Source: Globodera rostochiensis
Taxonomy: Eukaryota > Nematoda > Chromadorea > Rhabditida > Heteroderidae
DNA: 64,000 nt
Assembly (NCBI GenBank): GCA_018350325.1
Contig: JAEVLN010000004.1
Coordinates: 1,054,001-1,118,000, forward strand
Reading direction: 5' to 3'
The notes beneath the pieces are model-generated. The model was given only the letters and a program-made list of their open reading frames with translations. It was not told the origin of the DNA and made no database searches. Each line of letters starts with the position of its first letter. Within the stretch, counting starts at the first letter, position 1. The translations under genes were made by a program, and so were the position numbers. Positions 49,219 through 60,372 of the stretch are shown here, piece by piece.

Positions 49219-51914
49219 ATGGCTAGTTTTATGAGCGGGTTCGAAAGCGAATTAGAAAATGAAGGTTATGCCCGACCGAAGTTCATTCAAGCATTGGACG
49301 AAGTTGTGGAGTGTCGTCAGGGTAAGCAACTGGTCGTCGAGATCAAGCTGGACATGGCTGCAGACGTTAAATGGTTCATGGACGAAAGACTGCTAAAGGT
49401 GGGAGCTTCAAAAATTAGGCAATTCGGTTCACCCAAAGGCTTATTTATGTACAGTCATGGTCATATGTTTAGGGATTTTTATTTCTTTTAAATAAAAATT
49501 CATTAGAAATAGCAATAAAAATCTGAAAAATTCATGCTAATATATGTACTTTTAATATTGATCAAAAAGATAATTGGGCCGTTGTTACAACCCCTCCTTC
49601 AGGGAGATCCGGAGACCCCAAAATACACTGAAAATGGGGGGTTAGTTTGGGGAAAACATTCCTGAGGGCTTGGAAAAATTTTCTGCTTAATTGCAAAAAC
49701 CCTTTTTGAGGGATAAGTAGGCCACAAAATTCTCTACAAAACCCAAAAAATCGCTAAGCTCTATATAATAACTTTTTAAGCCAAGCACCCTTAGCTCACC
49801 GGAGAAAAGAGTTAAGCTTAGCGGTTTTTGGGTTTTGTAGAGAATTTGTGGCCTACTTATCTTTCATAAAGGTTTTGCAGAACATTTTTCCAAGTCCTCA
49901 TAGTCAGGGATTTTTTTCCCAAACTGACCCCCATTTTCAATTCCTAAACATATGACCATGACTGTTTATTTGGAATTAAACAAAAAATTCGAAGACGTGG
50001 TTATTCCTTTGCTTTTAGAGTTGTGAAGAGTTTTTCAAAGATGGTCGTTTGCACGAGGTCAATCTTTTTTAAGTGAACTTAATTTTGATTATCCAAGGGG
50101 TTCGTTCGCAGTATTTTTTTAAAATTGCCTTGATTTATAAAATATTTCGGATGCCTTTTAAATTGTTACTAAAACGCGGAATTTTTAGAATGCGAAGAAA
50201 CTTTTGAAACAATATTAGGACTATTTGCCTGTTCGTTTAATAATGCCACAAATCACAAAAAACTTTTCAGGGGGGCGGCGATGGTGTGCACATCATCGAA
50301 GTTTTGCCTGGCAATTTCAAAGGAGTCACAGCCTATCCCTATCGTCTTATGGTGCCCAACGTGCAAAATGACTGTTCCCTTCGCGTCATTGCCACCAACG
50401 GATTTGGCGAGTCGGAGAGCACGGCACAAATTCATGTGACACCGGAAGTGCCAACGTGCCGGGTGAAAGTGAGTGGTGACACATTGGTCAATATGGACTA
50501 GAGCCCTGACCCGGTCTGGGTCTAATTTTACTTCTGGAATCCGGTCAATTGATCTAATATAGAGTCTATGAGAATTAATTTTCTTTATCAAATTTTTTGC
50601 TGTTTTAGGTCGGCAACGAGCAGAACCAACAGCAAACTGTCAAGACGCGTAAACAATTGGAGAAGCAGCCGACTTTTGATGGGAGCTACGAAGTGATGGA
50701 TGCTGGAAATGCGTTTGAACCGACGACGACGACTGCCAAAATTCGTCGCAAATCCGTTGTTGAAGTTCGTCGCAAGACATCTACACCCATTCAACGGGCG
50801 GCACCGAAAGTGCCGACAACGACTACACCGTGCCAAATGGAGGTGAGTGGAAGGCTGATTCGCTTCAAAATGGAGCTTATGCCTTTTTTAGCGTCTGAAA
50901 CAAAATTGAATAAATTATTATTCTTGGCCAAAGTTAACAAAAAAGTAATTCCAAAGGCTTTGGTTGGCTTTTTTTATGGCCCAACTCTTCTTTTTATGAT
51001 TTTGATCTACTGGTGGAGCAGTAACAAAATAACAATCTTGATTGACTTATTGGCACAATTTTAGAAACTTCAAATTTGTTAACACTCAAATTTGAGTTTT
51101 CAGCAATCAGCCAGGGATGGGTTGTCAACTCCTCACCAACAGAACACCACCCCCAACAACGCCGCCAATGTCTGTGACGTGTGTGAAAAACAACTTGAAT
51201 CACCGAGGGGAGTCACCATTCACAAAACGCTAAAGCACTTTCTCTGCAGGTAACGGTGCACGGGACGAGGGGTTTTTTGGAACCGCGATATATTCCATAA
51301 TTTTGGTTTATTGTTTTTGTCAAAATTAACATTTAAGCGTCTGTGGCAAACAAGAAGGATCGGTTGAAGAAGTGAAACAGCACAAAATTAAAGAGCATAA
51401 TTGTAAGAAATTGTTATATTATAATAAAAACATAAATTGTTTTTTAGCGCGAAAAGCGCCGCCGCTCGCAAGCACCCCGACGACTTCGGCCAATGCTCGG
51501 CTCGAAAGGCCAATTAAAAAGAAGGAAAGCGGAACGCAGCGTTTTTTGGTTAACAAATCACTTTTGCTTTACTATTTTTTCATTTTGGTGTTGAACCTTT
51601 TTGAGTTGATCGAGGAAATTCCGGGTTTCTAATGTTGCATTTTCCAGCAGGAAGTAAACAAGCGACTCGACACTCTTGAGCAGTTCAAGGAACAACAACA
51701 CACCGTCAATGCAACACAACACACCGTCAATGCAACACAACACACCGTCAATGCAGCACAACACACCGTCAATGCAAAGTTTGAGAAGTCTGACAACGAA
51801 CTCAACAACAAAATCGTCGATTTAGAGCGCAAATTTGCATCGGCCAATTTGGGCCGGGAACAGCAGACAACTGCAGCACCTGAGGAATTTCTTTCGGACG
51901 ACGAGGCGAAGTAA
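49219..51914 (+). CDS. Ig (I-set) plus two C2H2 zinc fingers protein, 396 residues, 7 exons
   Basis: Exons: 49219-49398, 50271-50468, 50609-50842, 51104-51249, 51338-51402, 51448-51548, 51648-51914; all phases agree. Residues about 20-115 form an I-set immunoglobulin fold like those of titin-type muscle proteins: ADVKWFMDE with the core Trp, then CSLRVIATNGFGESES and AQIHVTPE. There is no signal peptide, so it should be intracellular. A Ser/Thr/Lys-rich linker follows, then fingers VCDVCEKQLESPRGVTIHK.TLKH and CSVCGKQEGSVEEVKQHKI.KEH. The last exon is a predicted coiled coil (EVNKRLDTLEQFKEQQ) interrupted by four copies of HTVNATQ and ending EEFLSDDEAK. I do not recognise an orthologue. Intron 1 contains a foldback MITE. 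Confidence 0.8.
49452..49964. mobile_element. Foldback Tc1/mariner-like MITE in intron 1
   Basis: Ends CAGTCATGGTCATATG and CATATGACCATGACTG are perfect inverses extending over 22 bases. TA lies before the left end and TT after the right, so one target base may have changed. The interior is a long imperfect palindrome (CTCTACAAAACCC... / GGGTTTTGTAGAGAA, ATAAGTAGGCCACAAA / TTTGTGGCCTACTTAT). CAGT ends with TA targets are typical of Tc1/mariner. No transposase. Confidence 0.85.
51699..51776 (+). repeat. 21-bp coding minisatellite (HTVNATQ units)
   Basis: Three full and one partial copies of CACACCGTCAATGCAACACAA keep frame and encode HTVNATQ, HTVNATQ, HTVNAAQ, HTVNA. The heptad length suits the surrounding coiled coil. 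Copies are almost identical in DNA, so the array is young or gene-converted. Confidence 0.95.
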
Positions 51915-52273
51915 ATAATGCAACAAAACAATCATTTTTTGATATTTGTACTTTTTTGGAACTTAAATGGAAGAGAATCAAAAATGCTTTTGTATTTGTT
52001 TTGTGTTTGAAAAAAATTGTTTGATTTTGATATTTATTCGAACGCTTTCGGTGCTTACTATTGAGGCTGTGTTCATTAAAATTTTTAACAATTTTTGAAC
52101 GACAGACCTCTAAAATTATTAAAATTTTATGATAAATTAAGATTTTGAAACAAAAATGCATATAAATCCCATCACACCAGTCTTCAGCAAATTGTCTTTC
52201 GAAAGTTTATGCAATTAATTTTCAAGCAACAAAAAAGAGGGCATTTCACTTATAAAAGATTGGATGGATTGGG
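51915..52273. other. Intergenic between convergent genes
   Basis: AT-rich spacer between the stop of the Ig/zinc-finger gene and the stop of the minus-strand SDR gene; it must carry both 3' UTRs. No other feature. Confidence 0.5.
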
Positions 52274-54491
52274 TCAGAAGAAATCGGCCGGCCTCGAAGA
52301 GATTGACACGGCCCCGTCCACTGTTATAGTCGCTGAAATTGTAATTGAATTTTTGAGAGGAAAATCCAAAATTTTTTTTAAAAAATCGTAAAAATTCTTA
52401 ATCTAGCAAAAATTTTCCACAACCCACCCCCGGTGATATAGGAGGCGTCATCGCTGGCCAAAAAGGCGACCACTTTGGCAACTTCTTCTGCGGTGCCGCC
52501 GCGGCCCATCGGCACATGATTTTTGATCCAATTCAACTCGAACTTCAAATGTGAACAAACAATTAAATTTGGCACAAATTGACATCAAAGATGTCTGAAA
52601 TAGCGCATTATTGGCCACCTTATTCGCACGGTTGTCATCCTCGTCCAATGTTTCGCCGATGATGAAGCCGGGGCTTTAAAGTGGGCATTGAATTGAGCAC
52701 ATTAACGATGCAAAATTTTTGCGATGATTTAATGGGCGCACTCAGATCATCAAAACTATCAGAAAGTCAAAAATTTTGTTTTCAACGGGCTTAAAAATGA
52801 ATCGACAATCCTCAAAACTGATCCCGACCCCACTGCTTTTCGAAGGATCTGATCCAACCAACGCCCAGGTTAGGTTCAGATTAATTTTGGATTAATAATG
52901 GAAGCAATATTTTTAAATTGCAACATTTTGTTTAACAAATTTTTAGCTATTCCATTTTCTACTTTATGTTGTTGACGCGAATGTCGCGCTTCGCAAATTT
53001 GACAGCAATTGAGCGACAATAATTGTCTAAAAATTATTTTATTCAATAAAACTTTTCCAAATTGCCCAGCCTAAAGCGGTTTTGATAGTGCTGTAGTAGG
53101 TATAGTCCGAGAGCTGTTCAAAAAATATTAAAATTAAAATTTACAACAACAACAAAAAATTATTACCGAACGCTGAGTGCCGAAACTGCTGATGTTCACA
53201 ACGGCACCCTTTGTTTCTTGCAGGTAAGGGGCACACAAACGCGTCAATTTCGTGATACTTTAAGGGATTAGTATCCAAATTTTTATTTATTTATTAATTC
53301 ATTAATTTAATTAAATATTTATTTTAAAATAAATATTTTTTATTTACTTACTTTTTTAAAGTAAATTTAAACGAGAGCATTTAAGTTCGACCACCTTTTT
53401 AGGTTTATGTTAAAAAGAAAGTCAAAATCGTTGTCAAATGCGCCAAAAATTGAGGAAATGCGTCGGGTGCCGGCATTCGAAGATGTTCTGCGAAAGCCTC
53501 CGAATCCGTGGTACCGGAAAGAGTCAACAATATTATTTTCATCGACCAATCGAACGCAATTAGTCTTTATTTTATTAAACATTAAAATAATAATATCCAA
53601 AAAGCCCACCTTCCCCGTCCATCGTCATCCTCTTCGCCACCGGTGTGTCCATTTGTGTAGTCATAACCGTAGCTGTTGTTCTGTTGCGATCGTTGTTGTT
53701 GGAGAATGCCGCCGGCGTTGTTCACCTTAATCCAATTAAAAATGGACAAAATTGTATCGTTTGTTTACCAGCACATCGATTTGGCCAAACTTGTGGTAGG
53801 CCCTTTCGACCAAGTTTTTCAGTGTCTTAAATGTTCAAAAAATGCTCTAATAAGTTTCGAAGAAGTCAAGCGACTTGATCATTGTCAATGGCACCCTCCA
53901 CTACCAAAATGTCATCTTGAGACACACCGGCGTGGACCATTTGCACTACAGTCCGCTGAAAAACCAAAATAAATACATAGACAATATGTAAATTGGATTT
54001 TACTCACTCGCAAGTCCGTCTCTTCGGTGCCCTGAATTGCAACTTTGGCGCCCTCTTTGCCAAACAAAATTGCGGTGGCTCGGTCAATGCCACAATTCGA
54101 TTCTGAACATTATTCGTATTCGAAATGTACCCTAACAAAAGGATGTTTTCGAGAATCTCAAGTCTCGAAGTTCTCGGTAAAATTTCGTCGATCGAGAATC
54201 TCAAAGAAGATTTCGATCGAGACTCTCGATCGGTCCATCTCTAATATCAAGACTGTCGTCTAAAAACGTTTGCGCAACCCTGGCTTCTCAAAATCATGAT
54301 CGGACCGGATCGGAACATTCACCAGAATCAATTGTTGCTGAACTTGTTACCGTACCGGTTATAATGGCCACTTTGCCCTCAAAGCGTCGTCTTCGATTTG
54401 TGTTGGTCGAGGTGGTGGTAATGCTTGTCTCTTCTGCTGAGGTGAAAATTGGTTCTGCCGAACTCTCACCAATCATACTCAATGACGTCAT
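52274..54491 (-). CDS. Short-chain dehydrogenase/reductase (SDR), altered cofactor motif
   Basis: Exons: 54491-54356, 54102-54008, 53955-53875, 53825-53769, 53725-53610, 53487-53395, 53257-53167, 53113-53053, 53026-52963, 52673-about 52590, about 52552-52428, 52332-52274. The frame shows [67 protein letters not shown] (Tyr-x3-Lys), [37 protein letters not shown] and ITVDGAVS, the classical NAD(P)-dependent oxidoreductase order; it resembles the nematode SDRs with [12 protein letters not shown]. Odd: the nucleotide loop TGxxxGIG reads TESNCGID, losing two glycines, and about 40 residues rich in Gln/Asn/Gly/Asp follow NNAGG. Phases mostly agree; the 52590/52552 junction is unresolved. Possibly a modified or inactive SDR. 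Confidence 0.88.
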
Positions 54492-55240
54492 TGATAATTC
54501 GGGAAAAAATTAATAGCGTTGAGCATCGAGATGAAAACCGAGCACTAAATATGGACAATTTGCGATCCTGCTGAGGTTGGGATGGATGAGAAGGCCGGCC
54601 ACCGAGCTAATGAAATTCGCCTTGGTTGTAGCATTCGATCAATTTCAAATTACCTAATGCCCGGGCGGAAATGTTTGCGCGTCGCGTGTGAAATCCGACC
54701 TTGATTTTTGAGACATTTTCTGCTTTTGTCGTTTCCCCTCCGCCTTTTGTGACTGCCCCCCCCCCAAAGGTTGCGAAATGAACGGAATTGAAGAGATTAC
54801 AGAGTAAGCCAAAGGATGTTTCGCTGAGTCGTCTGTAAAAACAACGAAATATTGACCAAAAACCCCCAAATATTGACCAAAAATCCCAAAAAGTGCCAAA
54901 ATATTGTTTAAAAAATGGGCTAAAACTAAACAAATCCGGTCATTTTATGTGTAAAACCCTTCAAAATTCGTTAATGCTTATTAATTTTGCTCTCACAATT
55001 ATAAATGTATTATTTTTTACGTTTATTAACATTTTATAAAAAATACCAAATAAAAAAATTTTAGGGAAAATGTCGATCTTTAGGGGGTGGATTTTTAGTC
55101 AAAGAAAAAGTCATTTTTAGGAGGTGCATTTTTGGTTTGAAAAATTTTTTGATTTTTAAGGGTTCGTTTTTTGTTTTTATTGCATTTTTCTTAAAAAATT
55201 TTGGGGAAAAATACCTAAAATATTGATACGCCTACAGTAA
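54492..55240. other. Upstream region of the SDR gene, no clear gene
   Basis: A minus-strand frame at 54607-54933 contains VGFHTRRANISARALGNLK, but it is otherwise aromatic-rich and low complexity, and I do not trust it. 55080-55200 has three AGGGGGTGGATTTTT-like units. No further structure. Confidence 0.35.
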
Positions 55241-56480
55241 GGCAGCGAGCAGTAACAGTTGAAGAAAAATTGCAAAATTAATTTTAAAAAAATTAGAGAT
55301 TGCAATTTTCTATGTTTAATGGAATTATTTTAAAATAATTAAATTTAATTATGATTCGCATGTCAAAATCTACAGACAAAAATTGCTGAATTACAGAACT
55401 TTGTGAAACTTCAACGCTTCAACAAACAGCAGAACCAAATGGTCGTCGGTTAATGAGAAAAGAGGACAAACTGTTTCAAAGAATTCGTGCTTTTTTAAAA
55501 TTTTTTACTCATTTACATAATCAACAATTATAAACAGTTAACAGCAAGCTCAGATGAGCATTTTTTCTAGCACTTAGCGGATTGTGATGAAAAAGAACGG
55601 CTCGATTTTACGTCTGGTCCGCAAAGGGATCTTCTTCCAGTCCTTCTTGTTCCCAAGAGGCATAATGACCTCTCTCTTCCCGGCCTGTATGGCCCCTTCA
55701 ACTTTCTGCTTTATCGCCCCCACCATGCGGAGTCTTCCGCTTTCGCCCACGTCGCCCGTGATGGCCGCAGTTTGCCAGGACTCGTCGTCCACTGGCAACC
55801 GACAGAATTCCAACGACGGCAGCCGCCGTTGCGGAGGGCCCATCGAACAATTCGTCGTGTGGCGGAATGCCTATGCGAATAAGACGGGGGGTGGCCTCAG
55901 GAAAATGGAACCCTGTAGCGGAATAGAACCCGCGACCTTTCACACACCCAAACCAAGGCTCTCACGGGTGTGCTTCGCCCCCCCCCCCCGGCCGGTTTAA
56001 AAAACCATAACTCTGTTCTTAGTCGACCAAGTTCTAAAAGTTTGTACTATTCGAAACTCTATTTTTAGAATATTTATGAAAGTAAAAGCTAATCGATCAA
56101 TTTAGCTTGTGAAAATTTTACAGACCTTTGATCAAGGACGGGGGATGGTGGCTTCAGTAAAATGGCACACTGTGGGGGAATCGAACCCACGACCTAACTT
56201 TGTTGACTTTCAATAAGCCTTTTCCTTATGCATATAATTAGCTTGTTTTTATCACGAGCTTTCGAATGGTTGCAAAAGTCTGAGTTTGGTTCACTGTGAA
56301 CAGTTATGATGTGTTAAAAGTGGCCCAGACTCAACCGGTCAGACTCAACCGTCCCCTACCCCTGCTTCATACCCAAACCAGGCTTTCACAGCTGTTGTTC
56401 AAGCCCCTCTCGTGGGGTGGGGGGGGGGGGTACAATTAAAGAGGGGGGTTCAATAAGAAATCAACTGACTCTGCTCTCCC
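55241..56480. repeat. Composite repeat carrying Lon copy F and tRNA-like segments
   Basis: 55370-55460 (AACTTCAACGCTTCAACAAA, then ATGGTCGTCGGTTAATGAGA) is shared with 12785-12845, 55460-55560 with 5750-5850, and 56200-56450 with 6265-6680. T-arm-like minus-strand motifs: GGTCGCGGGTTCTATTCCGC (about 55940) and GTCGTGGGTTCGATTCCCCC (about 56195). This is the same element family as copies A and B. Confidence 0.7.
55563..55950 (-). pseudogene. Lon-like S16 protease domain with frameshift (copy F)
   Basis: The first frame gives IRIGIPPHDELFDGPSATAA, then VVGILSVASGRRVLAN; about 30 bases later the reading continues one frame over as AAITGDVGESGRLRMVGAIK, QKVEGAIQAGKREVIMP, NKKDWKKIPLRTRRKIE. The Ser codon (55835) and Lys codon (55705) are 130 bases apart, one more than the 129 expected from the conserved spacing, so there is a single net base insertion. 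Otherwise both dyad positions are kept. It shares its C-terminal half with copy A. Confidence 0.7.
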
Positions 56481-56489
56481 TGCGGAAGT

Positions 56490-56750
56490 AGCTGTTGTTT
56501 GTTGCGATCGTTGTTGTTGGAGAATGCCGCCGGCGTTGTTCACCTTAATCCAATTAAAAATGGACAAAAGTGTATCATTTGTTTACAGCACATCGATTTG
56601 ACCAAACTTGTGGTAGGCCCTTTTGACCAAGTTTTTCAGTGTCTTAAATGTTCAAAAAATGCTCTAATAAGTTTCGAAGAAGTCAAGCGACTTGATCAAT
56701 GTCAATGGCACCCTCCACTACCAAAATGTCATCTTGAGACACACCAGCGT
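56490..56750 (-). pseudogene. Duplicated SDR exons 3-5 fragment
   Basis: Nearly identical to 53675-53940 of the SDR gene. It has lost one C in the copy of exon 5 (CTGTTGTTTGTTGCG against CTGTTGTTCTGTTGCG), breaking the frame, and one base at the exon 4 donor (TTTACAGCAC against TTTACCAGCAC), removing the GT. Its right edge adjoins sequence like 20590-20640. A dead fragment next to a Lon-type repeat. Confidence 0.87.
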
Positions 56751-57099
56751 TCGCCATTGAAAGTGACACTTCAGTCCCGAGCTCATAACTTTCTTCATAG
56801 TGGTTTCCGCGCAATAATTTTTGCAGATTCGTGCATTATAGATCGAGCGGTCGATTTGATATATGAATTGTTGAAAATAATTTGGTATTACTAAACGACA
56901 GTTTAGCCAGTGATTTTCCCCATTTTTAATCAGTGGATAACTGAGTCCCCAGTCAAAAGACATTGCAGTCCCGGGTCCGTAACTCTTAGGGGAATGGTTG
57001 CCGCAAAAATTTTTTCCCGGATTCTTACATTACAGACCGAGAGGAGTCGATTGATAAATATTTCGACCGATTTTGAGTCTGGACCGTATGATCCATATT

Positions 57100-58440
57100 T
57101 ACAGAAAAATGTCGTCTGCACAGGGATGTAATCGAGTTACGGAAATTTTTGGGTCCGGAAAAATGTCTTGTCTGCATAGGGATGTAATAGGATTCCGGAA
57201 ATTTTTGGGTCCGGAAAATGTTTTGTCTGCACAGGGATGTAATAGGATTCCGGAAATTTTTGGGTCCGGAAAAATGTCTTGTCTGCACAGGGATGTAATC
57301 GAGTTCCGGAAATTGTTGGGTCCGGAAAAATGTCTTGTCTGCATAGGGATGTAATCGAGTTCCGGAAATTGTTGGGTCCGGAAAAATGTCTTGTCTGCAT
57401 AGGGATGTAATAGGATTCCGGAAATTTTTGGGTCCGGAAAATGTTTTGTCTGCACAGGGATGTAATAAGGATTCCGGAAATTTTGGGTCCGGAAAAATGT
57501 CTTGTCTGCACAGGGATGTGTAATAAGGATTCAGGAAATTTTTGGGTCCGGAAAAATGTCTTGTCTGCACAGGGATGTAATAAGGATTCCGGAAATTTTG
57601 GGTCCGGAAAAATGTCTTGTCTGCACAGGGATGTAATCGAGTTCCGGAAATTTTTGGGTCCGGAAAAATGTCTTGTCTGCATAGGGATGTAATCGAGTTC
57701 CGGAAATTTTTGGGTCCGGAAAAATGTCTTGTCTGCACAGGGATGTAATAGGATTCCGAAAATTTTTGGGTCCGGAAAAATGTCTGTCTGCACAGGGATG
57801 TAATAGGACTCCGGAAATTTTTGGGTCCGGAAAAATGTCTTGTCTGCACAGGGATGTAACCGGATTCCAGAAATTTTTGGGTCCGGAAAATGTCTTGTCT
57901 GCACAGGGATGTAACCGGATTCCAGAAATTTTTGGGTCCGGAAAATGTCTTGTCTGCACAGGGATGTAATAAGGATTCCGGAAATTTTGGGTCCGGAAAA
58001 TGTCTTGTCTTCACAGGGATGTAATAGGATTATGGAAATTTTTGGGTCCGGAAAATGTCTTGTCTGCACAGGGATGTAATCGAGTTCCGGAAAATGTCTT
58101 GTCTGCACAGGGATGTAATCGAGTTCCGGAAATTGTTGGGTCCGGAAAAATGTCTTGTCTGCACAGGGATGTGTAATAAGGATTCCGGAAATTTTTGGGT
58201 CCGGAAAATGTCTTGTCTGCACAGGGATGTAATCGAGTTCCGGAAATTTTTGGGTCCGGAAAAATGTCTTGTCTGCACAGGGATGTAATCGAGTTCCGGA
58301 AATTTTCGGGTCCGGAAAAATGTCTTGTCTGCACAGGGATGTAATAGGATTCCGAAAATTTTTGGGTCCGGAAAAATGTCTGTCTGCACAGGGATGTAAT
58401 AGGACTCCGGAAATTTTTGGGTCCGGAAAAATGTCTGGAC
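57100..58440. repeat. Minisatellite, about 24 copies of a 55-59 bp unit
   Basis: The unit is, in pieces, TTGTCTGCACAGGGATGTAA, then TCGAGTTCCGGAAATTTTTG, then GGTCCGGAAAAATG. The TCCGGAAATTTTTGGGTCCGGA part is a near palindrome. Variants alternate between TCGAGTTCC and AGGATTCC and between ACAGGG and ATAGGG, and higher-order runs are visible (57724-57850 resembles 58320-58440). Because most units differ in length by non-multiples of three, the long antisense frames (to 361 residues) drift between frames and are probably not genes. Confidence 0.95.
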
Positions 58441-59121
58441 ATCTAGATAAATGTCCGAACTGTCTATCTAGACAAATGTCTCTGTTTAGACAACCGGACT
58501 GTCTATCGTTTTTGAATTTGTGCTCCTACAGTAAGCCTTGCGCTATCATCACAAACGTTGTCAGAGAAGAAAATCTAATGCTTGAGAATGACTGTTTAAA
58601 TTGCAGTCAGAGAAGACAGCACTTTTCCGGTCCGGTGCCTAAGCGTATGCGTCCCGTTTTCCTCTTCTCCTATTTTATTTCACATTTCTTCTGCCTTCCT
58701 CACTTTCTAAGCAATTCCTCAATCTTCTCGTCGCTCTCCTAATCGTCCATTGTCATCCTTTCTTTCCAATCGTTACTTTTATGTGGCTAAGCCACAACAG
58801 AAAAGAAGAGGCATTTGCCACTCCCTCCTCCGGCGATTCATTCTCCCTACCTCATTCCTTTCTCTTTCTTCCTTCATCAATTGGCTCACATCTTCCGCCA
58901 TTCCATTTCTTCCCGCCTTTTCTCAATCCATTACCTTACAAAATTTGTTGGTTTAGAAGACGGAATTTAATTTATTTCTTTTTTTGTTTAACAAAGGAAT
59001 TAGGTAATTTGAATAAATCAATTTTCAATTTTCAGCAAATTTTGTTATTGGGCGGTGAAGTCGTCAGTCGATTGTGATAGAAGTTTGAAAGAGGAAAAAG
59101 AAGAAGCAAAAGGAGTGGAAA
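58441..59121. other. Spacer 5' of the CNBP gene
   Basis: C/T-rich on the plus strand from 58640 to 58940. The open frame at 58269-58742 is an extension of the satellite. It probably includes the promoter and 5' UTR of the downstream gene (an acceptor-like TTTTCAG lies at 59029-59035), but no site can be defined. Confidence 0.4.
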
Positions 59122-60372
59122 ATGAGCGCGGGCACGGAATGCTATCGTTGCCACGAATTCGGTTGGATGGAGAGGGAGTTGGTGGTGATGGTGGGAGGAG
59201 AGTTCGGGTCCGGGTTTTGTTCGTGGTTGAGAGAGTGTTGTTGTTCTGTTGGAGGGTGTTGAGGACATTGTGGGAGGATGAGTGGAGGATGGTGTAGATT
59301 GGTTGATGGTGCTCTCCTCTGTTGTGGTCCCTGGGCTTGGCCGACGACCGGTCGTGTTTGGGGAGCGGGTCGGTGCTGAACCAACGCGCCCTTCTTAAGG
59401 GCACATTTCGCGTGACTGTCCTAATTCTGGTGGCGGCCGTAGTGGTGGTGGCGGGGGCTCGCGTGGCGGTGGAGGCGGCGGTAAGTTCCATTGAAGTCCC
59501 AAAGGAATTAATCCAACATTTTTAGAGACCAAATGCTACAACTGTGAGTTTTGTTCGGAAGCTTTTCACTGGGTCAACAGAAAGTATCCAACGGTTTTTA
59601 AAGTTTTAAATCAGTCGATTTTTTTATTAGTATGGCTAGGACCCATTTAGACTTAAACACTGAAATTACTGTTATGTTGAGAAACTGAGTAAAAATTTCA
59701 AACAAATTAGGTGGTCGCTCGGGACATTTTGCGCGCGAGTGCCGCGATGGCGGCGGACGCGATGGCGGAGACCGCGACCGTGGACGCAGCAGTGGTGGTG
59801 GCGGACGCGGAGGCGATGACCGCGGCAACAAATGTTACAATTGCGGTGGCTATGGACATTTTGCACGCGAGTGTCGCGACAGTGGAAATGGTGGAGGACG
59901 TGACGGAGGACGCGGTGGTGGCGGTCGCGACGACAGAGGAGATGACCGTCGTGACAAATGCTACAACTGTACTGCACAAGTTTTTTTGGTTTTATTAGCC
60001 AAACATAATTTGTGGTCTTTGTAGCTCAAGTACGTGAAATGGAAATTTTTTTTACTGTTTATTTATTTTTGGAAATAATGCCTTTAGAGTTTTGATTCGG
60101 TTGTTCAGGTGGAAAGAGTGGCCATTTTTCGCGCGAATGTCCGGAAGGAAGCGACCGTCGCGGCGGTGGTGGTGGAGGTCGCGGCGACCGTGACGACCGT
60201 CGCTGTTACAACTGCAACGAGAGCGGTCAGAACAAAACGGAGAAATTGGATTTATAGGGCGGTTTTAATCAAAGGCGTTGGGTACTAAATTCAGTTTTTA
60301 AAAAAAAGCGCCAACGAATTTCTTGTTTTTTTAGGGCATATGAGCCGTGACTGCCCGAAGGATTCGCGTTAG
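59122..60372 (+). CDS. CNBP-like CCHC zinc-knuckle RNA-binding protein, 6 exons
   Basis: Exons 59122-59161, 59400-59480, 59528-59545 (18 bases), 59712-59968, 60109-60225, 60335-60372; phases agree exactly. Five zinc knuckles of the form C-x2-C-x4-H-x4-C are formed: CYRCHEFGHISRDC, CYNCGRSGHFAREC, CYNCGGYGHFAREC, CYNCGKSGHFSREC and CYNCNESGHMSRDC. They are separated by Gly/Arg/Asp-rich RGG-like stretches (GGGRDGGDRDRGRSSGG). Each knuckle except the third is split by an intron at or near the Gly. CNBP-family proteins bind single-stranded G-rich nucleic acid and act in translation. It ends CPKDSR. About 183 residues, in the family range. Antisense and +1 frames in exon 4 stay open only because of codon bias. 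Confidence 0.94.

Noticed and set aside
53645..53972. Plus-strand frames repeated at 56499-56894
   Set aside because: Antisense of SDR exons 3-5 and their duplicated fragment.
57100..58440. CRISPR-like array
   Set aside because: Units are contiguous with no unique spacers, and the genome is eukaryotic.
57025..58442. Long minus-strand frames of up to 361 residues rich in SLCRQDIFPDP-type repeats
   Set aside because: They are translations of the minisatellite in several frames at once, with no start context or flanking exons.
59142..59491. Minus-strand Pro/Thr/His-rich frames of 80-148 residues
   Set aside because: Antisense of CNBP exon 2 and intron 1; no motif, while the plus strand gives perfect knuckle 1.
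59707..59998. Val/Ala/Thr-rich frames on both strands in the CNBP exon 4
   Set aside because: Shadows of the Gly/Arg/Asp-rich coding strand; the zinc-knuckle frame explains the sequence.
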